Assembly (NCBI GenBank): GCA_963971535.1
Contig: OZ020586.1
Span: 70,358,048-70,422,047, forward strand
Reading direction: 5' to 3'
Length of the DNA: 64,000 nucleotides
From: Notolepis coatsorum
Lineage: Eukaryota > Chordata > Actinopteri > Aulopiformes > Paralepididae
Below are positions 57,254-64,000 of the stretch, one piece after another. Under the pieces are notes generated by a model that had not been told where the DNA came from, searched no databases, and saw only the letters and a list, made by a program, of their open reading frames with translations. The stretch's first letter is position 1; each line of letters starts with the position of its first letter. Position numbers and translations under genes: made by a program.

Positions 57254-58659
57254 TGTATCTGAGGGGTACAATTCCCTGACTGTATTGTTAGATGATACTT
57301 ACTACCACTACCTCTTGTACTTTAGACTCTGGCCACCCAGTACTAGGTATAAATAATTATGATAAACACTCCCACCTGATGAAACGGATCCAACACAAAT
57401 GTACCAAGTCGAAAGTCTGCGTTTAATAATAATACATAGCAAAAGGTATGTACAACGATCACTTAATTACATTTATGATTTGAAATAGTATGCACTTTTA
57501 TGGCAAATGAGTATTCGTAGGTAGATCAATATCGAATGTCCAATCTCTGATTGCGCAGGAAGCAAATATACAACCTGGAATATTTAGGGAACAATAGCAA
57601 TGATACTTGAATGATTATATAGCTGGATACACTAGGGGAAGGTTCCGACTGCTTGTAGGACAGCTGGAGGGGGGGGGGGGTAGAGTCTGGCTGTATCCCG
57701 TCTGGCCGAGGGTATCCTGGGAGAGCCCACAGTCGTGCGACCCGGTGCCCAGCGATCCTCGATCCACAGATGAAAGCAGTTGGACTCTCTGTGGCCGGCG
57801 TCCTCCGGTCCACGATGGAGAGACGTGAGGCGACCTCGTCGTGTAGAGCGTCCTCTCACCTGTCGTCCTCTCCGGGGGGGGTATTTCCAACACACCGCAG
57901 TGTTGGCCTTTATCCATAGAATAATCAAAGTACTCAAAGCATAATCCAAGCCGGGGAAGGCTAGCCGTCGTCGGTAGAATAATCCAATATACAGGTCCAC
58001 TCGCTCTTTGGCCTGGAGCTCCTCGGGTGCAGCTTCACGTGGGTCAACCACCCTGGATAAGCGTCCAGCTGATGCCCGAAACGATGGGGGTGCTGATTAC
58101 TATAGAACTCTTACCGCACGAGGCACTACATATGAATAGACTATTATTAGCTTAATAGAATACGTCCAACTCGACGATATAGTGCCAAATATGACTATTC
58201 AAATATTAATATACACGATGTCTCAATGCCGATACTGGGCCGAATTGGCCTTACTGCCCACACGTGGTTCGCGGGGAGGCTTTTGCGTCTGTCACTCTGT
58301 TGGAGGGTAAGGAACTGGACTAAAAGAAAGCTCTACTTTAATAGCGCAGTATATATACGCACTATGAACAAATAGTACCATTAGTGGTGCGGTAGACATA
58401 TTCCTACGCGGAACTAGGACTTGTCCATACATGTTGAGCGGTACGATTGAACCTGGTCTGAGGGGTATGGCGACCTGGCACCAAGGTCTCGTCCAATGGT
58501 AGAATGGAGACTATTATGGGATGTTCAGTAGACTAGAAGGGATATTCAATGCATATTGTACAAGGAATATACAAGGGATATCAGGGGATATACAAATACA
58601 ATTAAATATATATATATAAATAAATATATATATTCGGTTTAATCTGATCCTTCAGAACA
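57254..58659 (-). repeat. Pao/BEL 5' LTR (right)
   Basis: 1406 bp, partner of 49573-50977. Drives transcription leftward. TATA-like candidates are not obvious among the atatata stretch at 58605-58633, which lies near the outer edge. Confidence 0.95.
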
Positions 58660-58811
58660 GTTACTATGAATTGAAAATGGGGGACCCTGATGTAAACAAG
58701 ACGAAAGTCTCTCTGGTCTGCATCCCCTTAACAATTGTGTGTATTGATCTGTTATCTGTTAATACAGTTTTTCATTTATTCATCCAGTCGTTTTGTTTTT
58801 GTGGTTTGGTT

Positions 58812-59130
58812 GAATGAATGAAAACTTTGTTTAACAGATTGCAGAATGGGTACAATACAGTACGGCTCAATACACACAATTGTTAAGGGGATGCAGACCA
58901 GAGAAAGACGTTTGTCTTGTTTCCATCAGGGTCCCCCATTTTCAATTCATAGTGACATTTATGACACTCAACATACATGACATTTATGGCATAGGGACAT
59001 ACAGGTATATAGTACTGTTACATTTGTGACATATAAGATATGCAAATATACAGTACTGTTACCCATAGATCCTAACATACATATGATGGGAGGATACTGT
59101 ACATTAGGAGGGGGTGGGTGGGAGGAAAAA
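58812..59130 (-). mobile_element. L2-type LINE 3' UTR fragment, reverse
   Basis: gaatgaatgaaaactttg tail at 58812, then the same 3' UTR as 7721 and 11006 (cagattgcagaatgggtac). Confidence 0.8.
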
Positions 59131-59202
59131 ATACATAGTGGGTGACTCTCATCGAACATAAACACAAACGTGTCCTTGTTTACATCCGTGAATAGATTAT
59201 TT

Positions 59203-59499
59203 TCAAGTTAAGACCTCAGCTTCAAGTGTTGGCGTGGAGCCGCATGTTATCCAGACTTCTGTTGGTGCAGATGTTATAGTCCTACCTGAGATGGCGGGGC
59301 CGAAAAGAAATTCGAAATAGTAGTTTGCAGGTGCCGTTTTTGCAGAGGTACGCTTAGCGCTGCTCAGCATGTGCGACTCGACTGCTCTTTTTTTGTTGTT
59401 GCAGCGGGCCTCGTAATGGTCTTTGACTTTGACTGGGACCAACCATCGCGCAAACAGTGGATTGTCGAGCCAGTTCTCGTTAAATTGGCACTTTCCCAT
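59203..59499 (-). pseudogene. hAT transposase N-terminal fragment
   Basis: Open 98 codons: MGKCQFNENWLDNPLFARWL, VPVKVKDHYEARCNNKK, SHMLSSAKRTS. The MGKC.FN..W...P....W pattern followed by Cys and His residues is the N-terminal zinc-finger region of a fish hAT transposase group (recalled). It probably belongs to hAT-4. No catalytic part remains. Confidence 0.6.
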
Positions 59500-60189
59500 A
59501 TTAACGAGTGCAAATGCTAAACTAAACGTAACGTTATCGCTTCCGCTTCGCCTTGCTAACGTTAGCTAGACTCCACTGAAATTGTTCCCGGCCAACATAA
59601 GGACCCGTGTTGGTTCCGCCCCATTCCGGTCTGCGTGATGCTACAACGCGGTCAATAAAAACTCCCGACTTTATCTCCCGTTAACCGTACTTCCCCAGAT
59701 TTCATAATAAAACATGACATGGCATTTTATCTTTCCTTTCTATGGCATTTTTAAGACCTCTGAAAATGGATTTAAGACATTTTAAGACAAACTAAGGCCT
59801 TAATTATTGATAAACCAATTTAAGACTTTTTAAGACTTTTTAAGGATCCGCGGACACCCTGTGTTGTATTGAGCTGTACTGTATTGTACCCATGCTGCAA
59901 TCTGTTAATAACTTTTTCATTCAGACTGCAAACAGAATCATTTTGATTGACAGTCGCGTCTGCCAATTACGTCACACCGCTTGCACCCGCCCTGCTGTTC
60001 TTAGCACCAATCGGCAAGCGCGTATTCATTTTTTACTTCCGCCATTGGAGAGCTCAATGACAACAACAATGGCAGCGGTAGCTCGCCGCGGCCGACGTTT
60101 AGCTTTTAGCTCCGCAGAATGACTAAACGACTGGAGGCATAATGATTTTACTGCAACGGATGTTATAATAAAAGCCTTTCCATACATCT

Positions 60190-60250
60190 GTCTGATTGAA
60201 AACTTTATTAACAGACCGCAGAATGGGCACAACTGAGTCAGCACGGGCTG
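60190..60250 (-). repeat. Short L2-type 3' tail
   Basis: tctgattgaaaactttattaac agaccgcagaatggg matches the LINE 3' end family in reverse, within the hAT-3 right arm. Confidence 0.6.
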
Positions 60251-61497
60251 AGATATGAACGACTAATGCTTGCTATATCTAGGTCGACCTCGGACGTTGC
60301 TATGTAAATACGCTGATGTTATTGAAAGTCTAATTATATAACGTTAATGCCACAAAACAAATGCCTTTGTTATCATAAGTAGTAACTTTTGATGCAGGTG
60401 TGTGTGTGGGGCGGCGCTGTTCAAAAGTGTCAACGTGTGGACCAGATTGACGCGACACAAGCCTCTTGGGCAAAACATCACGATATCCACGATACGTTTA
60501 AAAAGTGTATCGTTAATGAACTGTACCCGATATTTATATAATATCGTCATATCGCCCAGCCCTAATTCCAATAGAGATAGTATATATTTTGGTATTTATT
60601 TGATTATTGTTTCACTGCCTTTTTATTTATTACGTTTCCAGTTTTTTCCTCACACTTTATTAACATTTTGTACATGGTACCGCGGCGCAAGGTACATTAA
60701 TAATACATGTACATGTTAAAAGGATGACACAAAAAGCCAGACAGAGGGCTTGTTTCCAGTTTCAGTTTGTTTTATAATAAACAATCAAACTGAGCATTTT
60801 TTTATTTAGGATATTTAAAATGTCTTCCAATGTTAAATAAAAGTTTATTGCACTATGAAACGGTGTCCTTGCATTATTATGCTATTATCATTATATTAGT
60901 GAATTTTTTAAAAAAAATTGAACTTTTGGGAAATACATTTCTCCAAAAAAAAATTCTCTAACCGGTCGCAATAATATCGCTTATCGCGATATTTTCGGGG
61001 GCAATTAATCGCCCAGCAAAATGTGTTATCGTGGCAGGCCTACATTCAACGAAATAGTTCACTGAGGCGTTGTCTTAACGTTATCTAGCCGGCTAGCAGT
61101 AGCTACAGATAGCTCCTGATATCAATGTCTTATAATAACATTGATTCGATGCGTATTCGAGCCCCGGCTTGCATCGCAGTCACAAACGGGGCTAGCTGAG
61201 GGAGTAGGGTATATCTGCAGAGCCGCAGATATACCCTGCTGAGGGCATGCTGAATGTGATTTGATCAAAGCAGAGTATACACACAGACAGTGGAGATAGC
61301 GAGCATTTTGACTTGTTGCGTGGTGGCGATGTCTCGCAGATAATACAACTACAAGTATAATTAAATAATATATATATTTTATAAAAAAATAAAAATATAC
61401 ACAATTTTTTCTTTTTTTTAAATCAAAAACGATCTATATCGGATCGGTATAGGCCGATATGGCTCAAGACGATCGGTGATCGGTATCGGTGGCAAAA

Positions 61498-61793
61498 AAC
61501 TCTGACTTTCTCTGCTCTCCCCCAAGATAGGCAACCGCCACCCTCCTATCAGCCCTCTCAACCTCCTTCGACAAGCTCGGTCCCTACGCTGAGAAACCTG
61601 CCCACCATTCCCCATCCAGCCCATGGCTGTCGGATGCAGTGAGAAAAAAAATACAGGTCCTGAGAGCGGCCGAGAGGAAGTATAGAAAGACACGCCTCAC
61701 TGGTGACATCACAACCTCTTGTGGCTTTCTCCAAAACCCTTACTACTGCCAAAGCTTCTTTCTTTCACCATTCTTTCTTTCTTCTCTCCTCTG
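61498..61793 (+). pseudogene. LINE A linker region
   Basis: Reads QPSQPPSTSSVPTLRNLPT, an AEKRKYRKT-like charged block and TTAKASFFHHSFF, the stretch between endonuclease and RT in L2-type LINEs. Contains stops. Confidence 0.55.
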
Positions 61794-62696
61794 TAGGGGT
61801 GGACGGTATGGTCTAAAATTTATATCACGGTATAATTTGAAGCATAGACGGTAACGGTATATATCACGGTATCAGTGTTTCTGTTAGAATAATTTTTTTT
61901 GCCCGATAGGCAGGCTATATAAAGAATGACATCCTCAAGGCATGTAGATTTATAATATTTTAACTTAAAACTAGGCTACTTTTGCGTATAAAGTCATTAT
62001 ATTCCATATAAAATAAGTCCAGAGTCGAGACTCCTGCTCCCATTGCAAACAGCAGAGCCGCAGAGCCAGGGGCTCTTTCAGGTCATTCATTTCAGCCATT
62101 GGCAATTCAGCCGTTGGGTGGGGAGGCGCTGTTTGACGGGCCTGTGACCAGACCTGAAAGAGCCACTGGCTCTGCGGCTCTGCAGCTGCATGCTATTCGC
62201 AAATCCACTGCTGCACGCCGTCCTCCCGGCTCCCGCTGCTGCCGTCGTTATCATAACACTACACACATATCGTAATGTTTACAGCAAACTGTAGTTGATC
62301 ACCAGGTATGTTTTATTAACGTAGAATAATTCATATAAGAAAAACGATAGGGAAATATCTTACCTTTCTCCACTGGTTAAAAATGCCAGGAACTGAAATT
62401 GAAACTTGCTGTGCGCCGCGGTGATATGTGTTTATATTATGAAATGACAATTGCGTGTTGACACGCCCACTGCGCGAAGCCTCCTAAATAACTTTTTCCA
62501 GTTTGCACATATCTATTATCTATGACTAATTCTATCTATTTTTAGGGGCAAATGCGATTGAAATAGTCGCGCTGTGGTTACATGACGTCATTGCTCTTTT
62601 AGAGCTGCTCTACCGGTTAAACGGTATAGTCAAAATCCATACCGTAGAGCAAATTTTACCGTTTATACCGTATACCGTTTATACCGTCCACCCCTA
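61794..62696. mobile_element. hAT element (taggggtggacggtat ends), TSD ctcctctg
   Basis: Ends taggggtggacggtat / ataccgtccacccct; exact 8-bp duplication ctcctctg at 61786-61793 and 62697-62704. 903 bp. Its interior from 61873 matches the cagggtttccgttag element at 37560. Confidence 0.95.
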
Positions 62697-62945
62697 CTCC
62701 TCTGTCCCGATTCTCCTAGACATGTCGGCAGCCTTCGACAGTCAACCATCAGATCCTTCTAACATCCCTTGCAGGAATGGGAGTGGTTGGCTCTGCACTG
62801 GCATGGCCGTCATCGTACCAAGTATCATGAATAAGGACCCGTTGCCCCCTTCAGACGGGTGTCCCCCATGGCTCGGTCCTTGGACCCAGGGCTCGAGACT
62901 AACACCGTCCCGTCGTCCCGGGGACTATCAAATGTGTATTTGGGA
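62697..62945 (+). pseudogene. LINE A reverse transcriptase start, decayed
   Basis: PILLDMSAAFDS and a displaced GVP-GSVLGP-like trace (about 62855-62885) in changing frames. Too short and broken to be functional. Confidence 0.55.
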
Positions 62946-63043
62946 TGTGATGTTTAGGTGATATAGAATGTTTGAGACTCAGCAGCCTCTGTAGGGGGAA
63001 CATAGTTGAATCATGAGTTGTTCCATCACTACTAGCGACCCAC

Positions 63044-63120
63044 CTTTGATGCCAACAGAAGGTGCTCCTGCTGCCACGGCTGACAGAGCATACTCTATCT
63101 GGACCAGCTTCCCCGACGGG
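63044..63120 (-). CDS. psma2: Proteasome subunit alpha type-2, coding exon 2
   Basis: Encodes [20 protein letters not shown] then SVGIK, the conserved N-terminal block of proteasome alpha subunits. The first base completes a Ser codon begun in exon 1. Acceptor CTGCAG (63121-63122), donor GTGGGT (63042-63043). Exon 1 (14 codons in the family) was looked for to 64000 and not found. The intron below it is 19.3 kb. Confidence 0.96.
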
Positions 63121-63154
63121 CTGCAGGAAACACAAGAACAAGACTTTAAACACA

Positions 63155-63390
63155 GTGGCTCGGGAGGTAGAGCAGTTGTCTGGTAATCCGGAGATTCCCG
63201 GTTAGATTCCTACTCCTCCCGGGCATCGTATGGAAGTGTCCTGGTCTCCTGGAGCAAGACATTTAATCCCCAATTGCTCCCGGTGAGCAGGTTGGCACCT
63301 TGCATGGTTGCCTCCACCGTCGGTGTGTGAATGTGTGAGTGAATGGGTAAAAAGGAACTAATTGTAAAGCGCTTTGGATCAAATTAAACA
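63155..63390 (+). mobile_element. tRNA-derived SINE (second family)
   Basis: Head gtggctcgggaggtagagcag, box B-like cggttagattcc, tail attgtaaagcgctttggat. Lies in psma2 intron 1, 33 bases from exon 2. Confidence 0.78.
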
Positions 63391-63549
63391 CACTACCAAC
63401 AGCCAGCAAGGCATTGCTTTAACATAGCCTCATTAGGGCAGCAGAGTATGGAGTCTATCTCTCTCCCCTGCTCAAGAGGGCCTAAGGTTTGAGTAAATGA
63501 CTGTCAATGGCAAGTTTACTGGAGTGAATTAGAGATCCATGACTAACCG

Positions 63550-64000
63550 TTGCCGACTATTGCGAGGCTTCTATCTCCAGGCCATCAGGATGCTCAACGA
63601 ACAATAACACTATGTAACAACCATCAAATGCACTCGCAGCACACACATACACACGCACACACTCACTTTAAACAAACAACTCACTGCATTGATTGAAACA
63701 CACTTTATATTTATTGGGAAAGAATTTGCACTACAACCCATACCTCATTACACCTTACTTACTGTAAATTGTACCTCATCCCATTTCTGCTTTGCACTAT
63801 ATAGTATATTGTATATTAGTATATTTATATTGTATGGTAAACTCAGTTACTTCTACTCTGCATTGAACATTGTACATATGTACATACTGAACACTTGTGT
63901 CCACGTATGCGACTTCTATTTTTACTTGCTATACTTGTTTAATTTTATACTTAAATCTATTTTTGTCTAGCACAGTCTCTGGAGCGTAATAGAAAGAAGC
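63550..64000 (+). mobile_element. LINE 3' end fragment
   Basis: 63560-63606 reads LLRGFYLQAIRMLNEQ and stop, like a LINE RT C-terminus, followed by an AT-rich 3' UTR to the window edge. Family not resolved. Confidence 0.5.

Larger units (their letters stand above)
49573..58659 (-). mobile_element. Pao/BEL LTR retrotransposon, nearly intact, 5-bp TSD gttac
   Basis: 9087 bp between outer LTR edges, minus orientation. LTRs 49573-50977 and 57254-58659 are almost identical: I found two substitutions and two small indels. The LTR starts tg and ends ca in plus view. Target duplication gttac at 49568-49572 and 58660-58664 (5 bp, as in Pao/BEL). Next to the 5' LTR is a primer site like the tRNA-Tyr 3' end. 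No envelope gene. Confidence 0.95.
48770..58790 (+). mobile_element. L2-type LINE B with internal deletion, host of the Pao element
   Basis: 48775-49070 reads the LINE RT C-terminus (CSLVNKNTLKTLAGALIQGY...). A deletion near 49005 joins the LTPAH region directly to the FKTALKEHLREAA end. The 3' UTR runs 49070-49174, 49551-49567 and 58665-58790, split by a MITE and the Pao element. Confidence 0.8.
48350..59861. mobile_element. hAT-4 (cagggtatctgcagg ends)
   Basis: Ends cagggtatctgcag / ccgcggacaccctg with ttaagactttttaa subterminal repeats on both sides. Flanks tgttgttg and tgttgtat agree at 6 of 8 positions. It still carries a hAT N-terminal fragment at 59203-59499. Confidence 0.75.
48245..59930 (+). 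mobile_element. L2-type LINE 3' tail C, split by hAT-4
   Basis: 48250-48341 (ttgaaaatgggggaccctgatg...gtctgcatcc) and 59862-59925 (actgtattgtacccatgctg...aactttttcatt) are the two halves of one LINE 3' tail in the plus sense. Confidence 0.7.
47982..60564. mobile_element. hAT-3 (tagggctgggcgatat ends), TSD attccaat
   Basis: Ends tagggctgggcgatatggcc / gacgatatggcgggtcggga-type (cgcccagccct on plus). Exact 8-bp duplication attccaat at 47974-47981 and 60565-60572. Arms match the single-copy element 33193-34435 in reverse orientation. Confidence 0.94.
46962..61042. mobile_element. hAT-2 (taggcctgccgcgataag ends), TSD cattcaac
   Basis: Ends taggcctgccgcgataa / ttatcgtggcaggccta. Exact 8-bp duplication cattcaac at 46954-46961 and 61043-61050. 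14.1 kb between the ends, of which only about 1.5 kb is its own. Confidence 0.92.
46481..61497. mobile_element. hAT-1, outer hAT of the nest, right end truncated
   Basis: Left end tagggatgccccgatcgatc at 46481 with ccgataatcg-rich subterminal sequence. The right arm (61043-61497) is rich in gatcggt and stops at ggcaaaaaac, about 15-20 bases short of the expected terminal repeat. No right duplication is visible. Everything from 46962 to 61042 is later insertion. Confidence 0.7.
44900..62945 (+). mobile_element. L2-type LINE A, decayed, outermost layer of the nest
   Basis: Coding remnants in the order of an L2 LINE: endonuclease start LALTETWITPDN (about 44980-45030), endonuclease LLMGDFNLPDSS (46161-46480), linker (61498-61793) and RT start LLDMSAAFDS plus a GVPQGSVLGP-like remnant (62697-62900). 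The gaps are later insertions at 45030-45940, 46481-61497 and 61794-62696. Confidence 0.75.

Noticed and set aside
63121..64000. psma2 coding exon 1
   Set aside because: Searched for the conserved N-terminal codons on the minus strand with a suitable donor; none present, so it lies beyond the window.

Overview
The window looks like nuclear DNA of a teleost fish. Two vertebrate genes with consensus splice sites are spread over long introns. These introns are packed with transposon classes typical of fish genomes: DIRS, Rex1-like and L2-like LINEs, an L1/Tx1-type LINE, a Pao/BEL LTR element, many hAT elements, tRNA-derived SINEs and an Academ-like element. The species cannot be named from sequence alone. 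No rRNA, functional tRNA gene or CRISPR array was seen.

Layout. 1-2990: broken DIRS retrotransposon, cut by the left edge. 4317-9347 (minus): first three coding exons (507 codons, motor domain plus start of the coiled coil) of a kinesin-4 family gene, best match KIF27; the rest lies beyond the left edge. 9350-14360: its upstream region with a candidate RFX X-box, then LINE and fold-back repeats. 14364-22011: a 7.6 kb long-inverted-repeat transposon with a spliced XPG-like nuclease/Cys-rich gene, itself hit by a Rex1-like LINE, a hAT element and two SINEs. 22950 to beyond the right edge (minus): psma2, 20S proteasome subunit alpha type-2. Seven of eight coding exons are present, all phases agree, and the length from codon 14 fits the 234-residue family length exactly. 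Coding exon 1 is outside the window.

The psma2 introns hold most of the mobile DNA. Intron 5 (24671-36878) carries a tandem array split by an almost intact L1/Tx1-type LINE and a hAT-Charlie element. Intron 4 (36961-42876) carries a nested hAT complex. Intron 2 (43704-63043) holds a stack of insertions about eight deep. An L2-type LINE is interrupted by a hAT, which holds a second hAT, then a third, then an L2 tail, then a fourth hAT, then another L2, then a 9.1 kb Pao/BEL element whose two LTRs are almost identical. Ten hAT elements in the window have exact 8-bp target duplications that can be read directly.

The two host genes act in separate processes (cilia-related kinesin; proteasome core). 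Both are on the minus strand and nothing suggests they work together. The chief interest is the readable insertion history, the Academ-like element, two young retrotransposons, and repeats that copy or touch splice sites.
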